The notes under the pieces are model-generated. The model was not told the DNA's origin and searched no databases. It was given only the letters and a program-made list of their open reading frames with translations. Positions 42,895-57,225 of a stretch of 64,000 nt of DNA are shown in pieces. The stretch is from assembly GCF_020283565.1 (NCBI RefSeq), contig NC_060063.1, positions 50,211,726-50,275,725 on the forward strand, given 5' to 3'. Made by a program: the position numbers and the translations under genes. How positions within the stretch are numbered: position 1 is the first letter of the stretch; each line of letters opens with the position of its first letter. Source of the stretch: Trifolium pratense (taxonomy: Eukaryota; Streptophyta; Magnoliopsida; Fabales; Fabaceae).

Positions 42895-45800
42895 AAACTT
42901 AGTTACTTTGAATTCTCTATGTTCGTTTACTATTTTGTTAATCAGCGTGTTTGTATGAATATGATTCATATCGCTAATATTTTGTTCGAACGCTTCAAAA
43001 GATGGTTTTGCGATATACACCAAATTTTAATACGATTGAAAAATTATATGGTGGAATATGATTTCATTGAATATGTATATCCAGGTTTTATCTTTTGAAT
43101 CGTTTGAGTAAGGAGAGTTACAATCTTGACATGCTTAATTTATTTTAATTTGATTGAAGTAGAAATTAACTCCTTTTACATATGGAGGTCATATTGTAAA
43201 TATGATTTACGGTATGTTATGCAGAATTTTGATTTGATATTGATAAACATTGCTTACAGCACATGTTTCGAAATTAAATTTTGATTTAATAAAATAAATT
43301 CAATCAGATTGCTTTTGTTTGTCGGTTTGCATATTTGTTTAAATATCAAGTCAAAGTTGTTCCTAATTTTGCAATCACTATTGGATATTGATTTTGCTAT
43401 GGCTTTTGAAAGATGTTTCAAATCAAAATAAATAAATAAATTAGCATGTCAGATGTGTAACCCCATAATTTATGATATTGCTTTCTCATATTGATCAATG
43501 GCCAACGGAAATTTGATTTCCAGATTTATGGTTGTGACATAGTGAATGAGATTCTCTATTTGATGTTCAACCAAGCCATGATATTGTTGTTATTTTAATT
43601 ATTTATTATTATTATTTGATAATAATTGTTTTAAAAGCTGTCCGTATATTGGCATTGCAATTTTTTCAAAAAGGTTGTTTTAAAGAGAATCAATTATTGC
43701 TAAATAGTATGTTCTTCCGGTGCATTCTTCGGTTAACAATTTTAATATTGAATTCATTGCTATTTAATGAGATTGAATGACATATTGGTTTTCGTTTTAA
43801 ACAAATTATATTTGGTAGTGATTCTTTTATATTGATGATTTGTTTTGATCCGTATCATACTTGATTTGCTATGCATGCCATTTATATTTGATATGCTATT
43901 TTAATAAGTGTAATTATAAAGAGTTAAATAATTAATTTATTAAATAATTTTGGATGAGTTAATAATTAAATTTAATTAATTATTAGAGGTGTATAGTTAT
44001 GGCCTTAGCGTGTTTTATTTTGGTTTAAATACGGTCTGCGTGTCGTGGTTTATTATTTTTAAATACGGCCTGCTTGTCGTGACAATTTATTTACTTTATT
44101 TATTTATTTAAATAATTGTAATTGCTCGTGATGACGCGAGACAAAGCCAAACAAAGGATGCTGACGGAGTAACTTGAGAAGTTTGCTCGAGGGTCAAAGA
44201 ATTGTAATAAATTAGTTTATTTAATTCTTTCATTTTAGGAGGTCATAACTATACTACCTTAGTTTATTTATGTATGTGATGCATGAGATGAATGTTTTAA
44301 TTATATATGTCTTGAATATTTTATATAATTGTTAAACATATATTTACGTGAATGTCATGTAAATTGAAAACACGTTTTGTATGAGATACAAAATATGGTG
44401 AGATTAAATTTAATTAAAATCCCTTAAAAACATATTAAGTTGAAAGCTTTCCAACATTTAGCACTCATCAAGACTAATATCGAATTATGTGGGTTCGCCA
44501 AAGCGAGGTGCATTTTCTATACTAGTAAGGTGCGATAGGATAATTGTAATATCCGACTGCTATTTTTTTGGGTTAACTTAACTAAACTAATTATAATACG
44601 ATTATAAAAGTTTAGAAGCAAGAGTTGGGATCAATCTATATGATGGATTAGAATAAGGAGTTATTCACCCAACTAAGTAATATTCGAGAATTGTATAAGA
44701 TATAATTGGAAGGAGTTCCTACCTAAATAGCTATGTTTTGGGTGATCAGCCAAAGCTGACTCAAGACATGGTGAAATACGGATCTCGACCCACTAGAAAA
44801 TCTTCCAACAGGATTTTCCGAATTAAATGTGAAGGGTCATTTGGTTTGAAAAAAATAGTGGGAGCATATTTAATTAAAGGCCTAGTTAAATATGTTTTAA
44901 TCATGATACAAATATTCTTATTTTCGTAGTTAGATATATTTAGCATATATTTTATATTTTTACTGTAAAATGTCCCAAGGACATAAGGTTCAGAAAGGAG
45001 TTTCTGAATTGGTACATATATTGAGAATCGTTCTCTCAAATACGAGAAAAACTGCTAATGATTTTGAAAGAGTTAAAGTTGAAGAAAGAAGTGAAAATTC
45101 GACTATAGATAAAGTCAATCTACGTTTAGAATGAAATAGTTTCATTAATCGTAGAAGTTGCTTTTGACATGGAACCAAATAATTGTTATTAAGTTTCCTT
45201 TAATAATAGAAACATTGAACCTTGTGTTGACAAGAAAATGACTGCTTGCATGAATAATAGACAAGTGTTGTTACATTATTCCAACAATGTTTTTTATTCT
45301 AGTGTTCTAATTAAGTAATGGAATTGAGTTCCATCAACTTGATAACCTTATCTATAACAATGATGAATAAGGATCAAATAAGATTTGAACCTTGTAAATT
45401 AGTGGCAATTAATATTGTTTAGTACTAATAAGTGAGACACACATTTCTAGATTCCATAGATAGGAATTTTGGACTCATTTGATTTATATCATTTGAAGGA
45501 TGTAAGTTCCACTTTTGAAAATAGTTCAGTATGTCAATTACCAACTAAGGCAAAGTGACATTTGATCTATTTGAAATATATACATATGAGATGTATATGA
45601 ACCACTAAACTAATTATTTGCTAGATATAATTTTATTTCTTTTACTTCATTTACATTACTAATTAGCTTAGTAGATGTGAATATGTGTGGTTGACACATA
45701 GTATGATTCTTTGAAATTGTTCAAAGAATTTATGAATGCAGTAAAGGAATAATTTTGAAAAGTATCAAGACCATACGAACAAGTCGTAATGGTAAATACT

Positions 45801-47805
45801 TAGATAAGGAGTATAGTAACAACTATTTATATTACATCATGTTCGACATGATTACAAATAAGATAGTTCGTTTATATCTCCGGCGACTCTTTCGAAAATT
45901 TATTTTAATTAGAGTTATTCTTTACCCACAAAAGTTCCAATAAAAGAAATCATAAAGACACCATATTTAATATGGAGGTAAGAGTACCTAGTTCGACTTT
46001 ATGATAGTTTGGATTGTAAGGTTTATTAGATAAACTTAATTCCGACTTGGATGAATGTGTATTTGTGGAGGTATCCTAAAGAAACTTAGGAATACTAATT
46101 CTACAATGCTCACTATGACAAAAGTTGTTTTGTTACTAAAACTAAAATATTCCTTTAGAAGGAATGTGTCTCTAGAAGAGATAGTAGGAGTAATGTAGAA
46201 CTTGAGTAAATTCAAGTACCACAAAATACATATCTTTTGAGAATGAACATGGAATCCGTTGCACAAGGGTTGTTATTAGATCACCAATTCGAGTAGCACA
46301 AGACCTATATAAGTCGGATATGTCATATCACACGGTTGAGAGACATGGTTTTACCATGACTCAACAAGGTGATATGATGCTCATAGAAGATGAAAATGTG
46401 ACTTATTAGGAGGTCGTGAGTGACCTAAATTCTGAGAAGTGGCGGAATCTTAAATAGAGTCCATGTACACAAACCATATATTGATATTGGTTTTGACATC
46501 TAAATGGGTAAGACCCATATGATGAAATTGGGTCTTGTTGTAAAGACTCACATGAATGGTATTGTGAATACCTTTAAGGTGTGATTGGATGTGAAAAGTT
46601 TCACACAAATGATGAAACCTTTATTTCAATCATAGTACTTAAACTCATTTGATTTCACTTGCAATTGTTGTATCTTTTACTACGAGTTCTGGCAGATGGA
46701 CAACGAGGTTACATTCTTTAATTGGAATGACCTTACATATGTATTTGACATATGGATGGGGTTTCGTTAATCTAAAGGATGCTAGAAAGTGTAAAAATTA
46801 CAAAATTCATTTATGAATTTGTTCAAATTTCTCAAAGTTGAATTATCGGTTTTGTTGATCAAGTTTTATGAAAACTAAGATTAATAAAGGAAATCTTGTG
46901 CACACAAGAAATTCAGTGGGAGTATTTAAATTAATCTGGTATTATATGTGGATGACATATTGATCATCAAGACAATTTTCATACACTACACATGTAAGAC
47001 ATGATTAGGTAATTATTTCTTGATGAAATACTTAGGCGAGACTTCCTAAAAGATAGGAATCAAAATCTATAGAGATAGATTGTTGACATATCTCAACCTT
47101 AGCCTACATACATATTTGATGAAGTGTACAGACACCTCATGTGCTTAATTTTATTGAAATTATTGCATACGTCACATGATGTATTTTGTCTCAAAGACAA
47201 TATCCAACCTCATTAGATGAGAAAGGGATGCATGAGGAGTATCCAAATGCTTTGACAATTGGATTGATCATGTACATCATGACATGTACTAGACCAGATG
47301 TACTATGTGCTATTAGCATAAACAATATGTACCAAATTATTTCTAGTGATTATCATTAGATCACCATCAAGAATATCTATGGTTATCTTAAAATGACTAA
47401 GGATGGCTTCTTGATCGGATATGGAAATGATCATTGTAAATGAGTTACAATGATACTGATTTTCCAAAACCGAAGAACAGTATACCTAGATTGTAGTCTG
47501 AAATAAACTTTATGCTCGGATGTCAACTTTGTAAGCTTACAAGCTTCAGAAGATTGATATATCTATTACAAAAGTCAAACATATGATTTGAATCATTTGT
47601 CTCATAAGATGAGGAAGAAAATTATTTTCCTTACGTTGCAGATTCCCTTGACCTCATTAAAGATGGTAACGGTTTAATCTTGCAAGCAACGGAAAACTAG
47701 ATCTCAACAACGATTCAAATACAAGTTTTGACACTTTATTTCCTTTTGATAGAAGATCAAAAGTGTAAATTGGAAGATGTATCGGGTAACCAACATAGGA
47801 AAGAG
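42895..47805 (+). pseudogene. Decayed copia gag-pol
   Basis: No long frame remains, but two RT-region pieces can be read: VLYVDDILII at 46939-46968 and MYIMTCTRPDVLCAIS at about 47270-47317, in different reading frames. The rest is AT-rich with stops in all frames. A few ATG frames of 60-90 codons (42829-43098, 44738-44929, 45755-45943) show no domain and are left out. The lesions are far more numerous than the LTR divergence would predict. Confidence 0.8.
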
Positions 47806-49644
47806 TGTAACACCCAAACCCATTATTTATATATTTCTACCTTAGTAAAATCTTTTTCAAAATACGCAACGGAAAGTCACATTTAATTTATTGAATATCG
47901 GTTCGAGTATTACACTCCTCTACCAAAATAATACTAATGTAGTTAATTAGTAAAAATACTTGTTTATACAAATGTTAAATCAACTAATGTATTTATTAGC
48001 TATACAAAACAACCTAGATAAGGAGACTCTATATACATATAAAACCCCTTTTCCCGTGTCACAATCAGAGCAGAGCTTCACCGACGACTCGACATCGAAT
48101 ACCACAAAACCTGTAAATCTGGACCCCCAACGGTCCAGCACATAACACATAAAAGAGAGTTAGATAACATACTCAAAATATACAAGTGTAAGTAAAGGGT
48201 ACTTAAACACTTCTTCATAAAACATGCATAATCATACATTATACATATACATCACTATCATTCATGCATATTCATATATCATGCATATACTTCATTTATC
48301 ACCTAATCAATCATTCACAAAATACATCAAACATATAGTTTCACGTCGTCTCAGACAATACCAAAACATCAACAAATACATTGTTCAGATTATGGTCATG
48401 ACGGACCCTGCGTTGTTCATTTTATAGTCATGACGGACTCTGCTCCTCACATACGGATTAACAATCAACATTTACCAAGTATGTGTCAAACATCATTTAT
48501 TATAAAATGCACACATAATCCCTAATGCAATCTAATGCTTCACATTCATGTTATGTCCTCTAGACACCTCTAATGCATGTGGTACCATCGTCTTTATCAG
48601 AGTATTTCACCTCCGATATCCGTCTTTATCAAACAAATATAGTTCGATATCCTTCTTTATTGGACAAGCCAATATCCCTAAATATTCATGATGCATGCAC
48701 TCAAAACTCATGAATATATTCATCAACAATTTTGGCATATAGCCCGTCAACAATAACGTGGAACACTATCCAACGTCCGTCTTTATTAAGATAATCAATA
48801 CCTTAATATCCGTCTTTATTAGAATAACATAATTCTAATATCCTTCTTTATTAAGTTGATTAACACCTTAATATACTTCATTTATACTTCATACATGATT
48901 AACAATCAATTAACGATTAGCAATGACCATTATAAGCATCAACATGCATCAACAATCATGTAAGAATAAGACACTGATTTGAAAATACATGCAAAGGAAG
49001 ACAGCAGATGAAAATTTGTGAAATCTGCAACATTTTCGCCTGAGGCGAAACATTTTCGCCTGGGGCGAAATAACCTCACTGACACATTTTCTGGCGTTTT
49101 CTACACAAAAACGCCCAAAAATCCCATTAAATCCTTTCATTAATCATGTTAAAAGCATGTTAAACATAATGAGAACCTTAGGAACGATTTCCATCAAGAA
49201 AATCCATTCCAAGCTAAAACGAAAATGGGGTGGAGGAAGTTCGGGTGAGGAGAAATCGACATTCTCCCCTTCCTCGAGTCACCCACGAATATGAAATCTA
49301 CTCTCTTACCTTGGATCGACGAACTCACGAAGATTGCTCCTCGAATCCCTTCTCCAAGCTCTTGCTCTAGCTCCATGCTCTCCCTTCTCTCTTCATTCTC
49401 CCAAAAACAAGAAAATGAAACTTTCTCTCTCTAATGGGCTATAAGTAGCGCCCCCCACTCATGAGACAAGGCCCATTGGGCCTCAAGCCCACTAACTTGG
49501 CCCAACTCGCGTTAACTCTCACTAACTCGCGCGTTAACTAAAACTCTCGATAAATAACTTAAAGTTACTATCTTAATTAAAATGACACGTTAAATAAAAT
49601 ATTTTAACACATAAAAATGATAATATGAAAATTGGGTCGTTACA
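47806..49644 (-). repeat. 3' LTR of the Tekay-related non-autonomous element
   Basis: 1839 bp. It holds two TTTCGCCTGRGGCGAAA palindromes (49033-49070), a CTTTATTR-rich series of short repeats at 48590-48870 (the complement of AATAAAGAAGGATATT), and the splice-donor-like CTCTTACCTTGG at 49302-49315. Confidence 0.92.
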
Positions 49645-52600
49645 ACTCTCCCCCACTTAAAAGATTTTCGCCCTAGAAAATTATGCTACTAAAACAACTC
49701 CGGATAACTCCTATATCCGACTCTCCAACGAAACGCTCAAAACACTACACACTACTAAGTTTGACAAAATTAGTTTATCCCATCCAACACAATTTTTGTC
49801 CATTTATCAACAAGAGATCAAGGACGGCCAGTTCCTTAATTTGTCGATAGATAGTCAACAATCATGATATCGGCATAAACCATTCTTATCAAACCGCTAA
49901 AACGTCAACTTCGCACGAAACATCCATAGATTCACATTCTACGACCTCACAACGTTACCCTAAAACTGGTACAACCAATTGAACACACTCCGAAAAGGTA
50001 CTCCCGTGGAATACTCCACAACTCCACAAATCCTATAAGTCTCTGATTCCCTCATGAATCACTTAACCGTGGTACACCACTTATTCATATTCGAATTTTA
50101 TTCCAACTTATCACTCGATAACCAACAATCACTTGATGACCAACATTCTCACATCCTAGAAATTATCGTTTCCAACCGTCAAATTCCTTTTCTCACATTG
50201 AGTGGAATTCAATACGACTACTTTGTTCCCAAGTAATCTCTCAACCAATATTTGCATTCCTTAACGTAAACGTTTTCCAACACCACTTCTCCTTAGTACA
50301 TTCGATCCCAAAATCAAACTCTTGAATTAAATCCACAAAGCTCCAAATACTCATCATACGATCTAACTCTATCCATTAAATTCTAATATAAGGTACAAGG
50401 TCTTCCAATATCAACTCTTTGTCTTAGTATTCTTACTAGCGACTCCTTGTCTACTCCCAACATGACATTTCTAGAAAATTTCTAAAAATTCTCGTCCAAA
50501 ATACATTTTAAGTTATGCACCAAATCACTACCGTTCCATCATCCATGATGAAACAATCTAAAATCCTTTACTTCATTGTCACCGATTACGACCATACTAC
50601 ATCAACATCCACGATGCATCTAACAAAACTAGTCTCTAACGACTCTTCCATTCCACAAATCCAAATTCCTTAACAAATACTTACTCACTCTTATCTTTTG
50701 GGCACTACAAAATGCTCTCCGACACTTACTTTGGGCATCGCCTTCAACTCCTTACTATACGTGCTCAAACACAACATCTACTCACATGTGCGGTAATCCT
50801 TTTCGCAACTCTCACCTAGCACAAGTCACTTTCAACATGACCTCATATTACTTATTCTCTGCACGTTCTCCAACGGCTAACTTTCTTATTTCAAATCATT
50901 CTAAGACGTTACTACTCACTTAGCTTCATCTCAACCTCCAAGACTCTACGTTCTCGTTCAACATGTGACACCCATTGTCCGGTCATTATCCAAATCCAAT
51001 TACTCTTTCTTCGACAAGCCTCTCACAAAATCCTTCGAATCGTTATCCTACTTCCATCTTCGAATTAACTCGACTACTCATACAACTCTTACTTCCAACG
51101 ATTCAACAAGCATACCAATCCTATTATGATATTTCTCAATTCCATTCTTATTTACTTTAAAACCTACTTCCCTTCATCGATTAATTAACACCAACGGTTC
51201 ACTAATCTTCACATCTCTTTCTCTAAGCTTCTCAAATCTCTTCCGAAAGTCACTCCACTCATGTAAAACTTCTTACTCAAGCATCTGCTACAACATCCGA
51301 TCCACTTGGATGACAACTTACTTCAAAATCATCACCTCCTCAAGAATCTTAATCACTCCCTCTTCTTCATATTCGACTCATTTCGATCAAACAAATACTT
51401 CAACTTTGGTCCACAAAACACGCCTCCATACTCTTCATCTCACTTAACCAATCTCACTAACTCGGTCCGACAACTTCTCTTCTAGTAGTTTCTCACAACT
51501 TGTTGCTCCCATTCATTCCACTTCGAACAACGTCACCACTTCCTGAATATTCCGCTTCAAGAGCATCTCTACTCATCTCATCTTCTCACGTTCGAAACAT
51601 CTCAGAGGGATATAACCTTCTCCCCCACTTATCTCAAACTCACTCGTACTCTTCCACTAGAACTTCCGGTGCTCACACCTAACGGTTCTATCGTCTCTAA
51701 ACATATTCTTCCTAAGAAGAAACTAGTATCGACATCGTTTACACGCATGTCACATACAAGGGACAAAACCTAACCCACGATACCTAACCACTAACACAAA
51801 TTCATGCAAGCATTCAAGCAACCTATACTTTCCTCACTTTTCAAAGTTAGGAAATCAAAACAACACAAGAAAAATGAACATTGCAACGCAATAATTCATA
51901 TTCACATTTATTCTAGTCTTAACAAACACAAGAAAAATGAACATTGCATAGCAATAATTCATACTCACATTCAATCAACTCAGAACAAGACGTCAACAAA
52001 ATAAATTTCTTGTCTGACTCCCTCGCTTAGCAAAAGCTAGCGAGCTCCCGGCGAGACAAGTCAAAAACATTCACAGGATTTAGCAAGACTTAGCGAGACT
52101 CAGCGAAGTTCATTCTTCGCCTAGCGAGCACATCAAAAAAATCAGGGTGCTCTGCTACGGTTTTGAACTTACGCCCACTAGAATCTCGTTTTCTCGACTC
52201 ACCGATCCACAAAATTCAAGACTTCAAGCATATAACATCATTATAGACTTGAAAGTACAATTAAAATCATGCATCAACAAACACAACATAGAATTATGAG
52301 ATCTTTATATTTTTACTCATAAAACGCATGACAATTCGAGTTCCTAGTAATCATCTAGCACATGTTATAAACAAACATATAACAACACACACTAGGATTC
52401 ACTAACATCCTACTCTTCTCACTTTCATGAAAAAAAAATTTAGTTTTCACTTAAAAGAAAATAATTTTATATTTTCACCAAAATCTTCATCATCAAGAAA
52501 TAATATTAGTTTTTAAAATTATTTCAAATCATTATCACATGCAGTTTTATATCATGCCGGATCATCACATGCAGTTTTACATCATGCCGGATCATCAACA

Positions 52601-52909
52601 ATTAGCAAATAAGTATCAATCCATCAAGTTTAAACTACAAAAAGGTTAAACTCTACGCATATACAACTATTATAAACATAGGAGTATAGCACTCACACCA
52701 TTACTCACAAAAAGAACGAATAATTTAATCCAATTCACATCACTCATAGTTCCTAAATGAACAGCATAAGTGATTTCACAAAACAAACACAACAAAATTG
52801 TTAGACAAACACGACTGACACACAATACTCACTTGGTCTGACTGCACAGACCTGCTCTGATCGACACATAACCCACACAGTCCGAAGACAACGGGGCTCT
52901 GATACCAAT
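49645..52909 (-). pseudogene. Fossil pol region of the non-autonomous element
   Basis: No long frame on either strand. The polypurine end (minus strand CTTTTAAGTGGGGGAGAG next to the LTR at 49645-49670) parallels that of the intact chromovirus. Near 51590-51640 the minus strand GGGAGAAGGTTATATCCC parallels the integrase-tail codons [13 protein letters not shown] of the intact element, with substitutions that break the frame. A TTCGC/GCGAG word cluster is at 52020-52110 and a 28-bp unit (CATGCAGTTTTATATCATGC...) is duplicated at 52540-52590. Confidence 0.7.
52896..52907 (-). promoter_or_regulatory. Primer binding site, tRNA-Met
   Basis: The minus strand reads TGGTATCAGAGC, two bases from the LTR; perfect, although the coding region is decayed. 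Confidence 0.92.
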
Positions 52910-54806
52910 TGTAACACCCAAACCCATTATTTATATATTTCTACCTTAGTAAAATCTTTTTCAAAATACGCAACGGAAAGTCACATTTAATTTATTGAAT
53001 ATCGGTTCGAGTATTACACTCCTCTACCAAAATAATACTAATGTAGTTAATTAGTAAAAATACTTGTTTATACAAATGTTAAATCAACTAATGTATTTAT
53101 TAGCTATACAAAACAACCTAGATAAGGAGACTCTATATACATATAAAACCCCTTTTCCCGTGTCACAATCAGAGCAGAGCTTCACCGACGACTCGACATC
53201 GAATACCACAAAACCTGTAAATCTGGACCCCCAACGGTCCAGCACATAACACATAAAAGAGAGTTAGATAACATACTCAAAATATACAAGTGTAAGTAAA
53301 GGGTACTTAAACACTTCTTCATAAAACATGCATAATCATACATTATACATATACATCACTATCATTCATGCATATTCATATATCATGCATATACTTCATT
53401 TATCACCTAATCAATCATTCACAAAATACATCAAACATATAGTTTCACGTCGTCTCAAACAATACCAAAACATCAACAAATACATTGTTCAGATTATGGT
53501 CATGACGGACCCTGCGTTGTTCATTTTATAGTCATGACGGACTCTGCTCCTCACATACGGATTAACAATCAACATTTACCAAGTATGTGTCAAACATCAT
53601 TTATTATAAAATGCACACATAATCCCTAATGCAATCTAATGCTTCACATTCATGTTATGTCCTCTAGACACCTCTAATGCATGTGGTACCATCGTCTTTA
53701 TCAGAGTATTTCACCTCCGATATCCGTCTTTATCAAACAAATATAGTTCGATATCCTTCTTTATTGGACAAGCCAATATCCCTAAATATTCATGATGCAT
53801 GCACTCAAAACTCATGAATATATTCATCAACAATTTTGGCATATAGCCCGTCAACAATAACGTGGAACACTATCCAACGTCCGTCTTTATTAAGATAATC
53901 AATACCTTAATATCCGTCTTTATTAGAATAACATAATTCTAATATCCTTCTTTATTAAGTTGATTAACACCTTAATATACTTCATTTATACTTCATACAT
54001 GATTAACAATCAATTAACGATTAGCAATGAGCATTATAAGCATCAACATGCGTCAACAATCATGTAAGAATAAGACACTGATTTGAAAATACATGCAAAG
54101 GAAGACAGCAGATGAAAATTTGTGAAATCTGCAACATTTTCGCCTGAGGCGAAACATTTTCGCCTGGGGCGAAATAACCTCACTGACACATTTTCGCCTG
54201 GGGCGAAACATATTTCGCCTGGGGCGAAACATATTTCGCCTGGGGCGAAATTCTGGCGTTTTCTACACAAAAACGCCCAAAAATCCCATTAAATCCTTTC
54301 ATTAATCATGTTAAAAGCATGTTAAACATAATGAGAACCTTAGGAACGATTTCCATCAAGAAAATCCATTCCAAGCTAAAACGAAAATGGGGTGGAGGAA
54401 GTTCGGGTGAGGAGAAATCGACATTCTCCCCTTCCTCGAGTCACCCACGAATATGAAATCTACTCTCTTACCTTGGATCGACGAACTCACGAAGATTGCT
54501 CCTCGAATCCCTTCTCCAAGCTCTTGCTCTAGCTCCATGCTCTCCCTTCTCTCTTCATTCTCCCAAAAACAAGAAAATGAAACTTTCTCTCTCTAATGGG
54601 CTATAAGTAGCGCCCCCCACTCATGAGACAAGGCCCATTGGGCCTCAAGCCCACTAACTTGGCCCAACTCGCGTTAACTCTCACTAACTCGCGCGTTAAC
54701 TAAAACTCTCGATAAATAACTTAAAGTTACTATCTTAATTAAAATGACACGTTAAATAAAATATTTTAACACATAAAAATGATAATATGAAAATTGGGTC
54801 GTTACA
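52910..54806 (-). repeat. 5' LTR of the Tekay-related non-autonomous element
   Basis: 1897 bp. Same as the 3' LTR except for three substitutions and three additional palindrome units (54191-54250). Confidence 0.92.
54134..54250. repeat. TTTCGCC-TGG-GGCGAAA palindrome array
   Basis: Five 17-bp palindromes (TTTCGCCTGAGGCGAAA once, TTTCGCCTGGGGCGAAA four times). The other LTR of the same element has two (49033-49070), so three were gained or lost since, or at, the last transposition. Confidence 0.92.
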
Positions 54807-54811
54807 AAGAG

Positions 54812-54917
54812 TTCCTTATCCACTAATAGAAAATCTTGCATAGAAGATGCTTGATGATGACGCTAGTCCAATAGATGTTGAGTTAATATCTGATTGGCTT
54901 TAGTGCTAGTGGGAGAT
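54812..54917 (+). other. Copia internal end and polypurine tract
   Basis: Short remainder of the copia internal region after the nested element, ending with the purine tract GCTAGTGGGAGAT (54905-54917) before the 3' LTR. Confidence 0.82.
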
Positions 54918-54988
54918 TGTTGGAGTAAGCCCTAAAAGCCAATCTATTTTTGATAGAATCTTCTTTTGTATCATGACCTTGATTTATA

Positions 54989-55057
<69 letters not shown>

Positions 55058-56393
55058 AGGCATTTCTTTATTATGTTTGTTTCAAACTAATAAAGTCCCT
55101 AGAATAGCTAGTCTAATTAATGGAACATTAAGTGTGACTTAATAGTGAGACTCCATTAAACATAAGGACACTATTCTTAAAGTATCCATAGTCAAGTTTT
55201 ACTGTGATGTGGGATAACAGTAAAACATAGAGACTATTATGTGAGTAGACTGATGACCTCATCTCACGAGTCATGGATATGAGATATCAAGTCTTCACGT
55301 AGATATAAATATTAGGAGTAATATTTATATTGGATTGACCCGTCATGAGAATATTACATAGTATGTTATGAAAAGTGTCATAAGTTATTCTCATAATGAT
55401 AATGGTGTATACCACCCTTCGACCTGAAACCACTATGGACCCTAGATGTGGAGTAGAGTGCTTAGTTGTCGTTCAAACATTGTCCGTAACAGGATGACTA
55501 TAAAGTCGGTTGATGGGTACTCTACAAATCATGCTGAGGGACATGAGTGACCTAGATGGAATTTGCCCCTCCTACATAACAGGAGCAATACCTGTAGGCC
55601 TCTTGATGGAATATGACTGATAAAATGCGTGGCCACGCCGAACTAAGTTAATATGAGATATTGAGCTTATTCGTTGTTTAGTATATTATGGGATCAAGAA
55701 ATAAGATATTGAACCATACAAGGGTGACACAATCTATGCCTTGTGTTCAATATAGATATATGGGCATAGGGGTAATTATACACATAATCATTATCACTGA
55801 AAGGTTACGTCAGATCACATGACATTCTCGTCACTTGGGTAACAGTGATGTGTTGCTAGATACCGCTCACTGTTGTAATATTAAATAGTGATTTAATATT
55901 ATTGCCAACGTTCCGAGAACCTATAGGGTCACACACATAAGAACAGATAGAAGAGAGATTAATTAAATGGATGAGATTTATTTATAATTTGGTACACCGT
56001 AAGGTACGGTGGAATTAAGTGAGAAATACAGTACACCATAAGGTATGGCACACACAAGTGGTTCTATAAATAGAACCTTTGTGGTGACTTATTTTTTTTC
56101 ACGTGAAAAACTATTAGAAAACCTAGCCGCAGTAGGATTTCTTGTTCTCTCAATCTCCCTACTTCCGATCATTCACAGTTAGCACTGTAGACAGAGGGGC
56201 TGTTCATGTGGACTGAGTAGAGGCGGTTGTCGTTCGTGCAACGCTCGTGATCAAACTCTTCGACGCTTCAAGAGGTAAACATATGAACTCATAGTGATTC
56301 TTGTTGTTCTAAGTGTTCCAACAAATGGGTTTTTCCGCTCTTGAGTTTGATTTTTAAAAGAGTTTTAAAAGTCTACCTCTTGATAACCCTTCA
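54918..56393 (+). repeat. 3' LTR of the copia element
   Basis: 1476 bp, with a shorter (TA)n (about 54990-55054) than the 5' LTR. Confidence 0.93.
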
Positions 56394-56398
56394 AATAC

Positions 56399-57225
56399 AT
56401 CTCTGTGAGATACTATCCCATTGGGGAAATTAAATGAAAAACTTTGATTCTTCTTAGAAATTAAAGGGGGTTTAACCGGGAAAAGGTTCAGAATCCTCTA
56501 GATTATTGGGTTTCCACATACCATGTATGAATGCTATATGCGAGCACGTTTGGTTATGCAGAACGTTCTTTCTTTTAGGTCCAGCGTAATGCTGTGATCT
56601 CTAAATGCATGGTTTCTTTTGAGATGCATGAAATGACATGTCAGTACACGCCATCCTTCTCATCCCTTCATAGGCGTGCCTCTATTATTTTCTTTAAAAC
56701 TGGTAGTATTTCTGACACTCCATGTGCTTTATGCTGTATTCTTATTCTTCCTTCGAGGAACATGATCTCTAAATCTTTGTTTACTTTTATGGGACTTTTA
56801 GTCTGTACTACAGATACAAAGCTGGGAACCAAAGATCATCTTTTCATTACTTAAAAGTAAATACCTTTTTCTTGGAAAAACCTTGGCTGTATCTCTCTTT
56901 TTTTTTTTAAAAAAAAAACCTCATGTTTTTTTTTATGCATTATCAAGAACAAAAACCACGTTTTATGAAAAATAAGACACAAAAACAAAAACAGGGGAGA
57001 AAGAGAGATTTTATTGATGAAATACTGACCCAAGAATGGGTGCCAGTACATGAGAAAGTAATTCCTACAAGAGGAAATTACTGGTTAAGGACCAAAAATG
57101 GCAACATGAAAATAAACAACAACGTCATACACGCCGTTTCCCTTGTGACTTCCAACCTACAGAAAACCTCGTCCTCGAAGTTGATGATTAGACTATTTAC
57201 TTCCACTTGAGCTTTTACTGTGATG
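56399..57225 (-). other. Ogre-like 3' UTR, middle part
   Basis: Resumes after the copia insertion. No gene; poly(T)/poly(A) runs near 56900-56920. The frames at 56594-56854 and 56923-57210 show no recognisable domain. Confidence 0.5.

Larger units (their letters stand above)
47806..54806 (-). mobile_element. Non-autonomous Tekay-related element with decayed pol
   Basis: LTRs 47806-49644 (1839 bp) and 52910-54806 (1897 bp), TGTAACACCC...GGGTCGTTACA, duplication AAGAG (47801-47805, 54807-54811). It is inserted in the copia internal region. I noticed only three substitutions between the LTRs; the length difference is an extra 58 bp of palindrome repeats in the right LTR. The internal 3.3 kb holds no open gag-pol. 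LTR relatedness to the solo LTR at 33505-35740 is clear. Confidence 0.93.
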
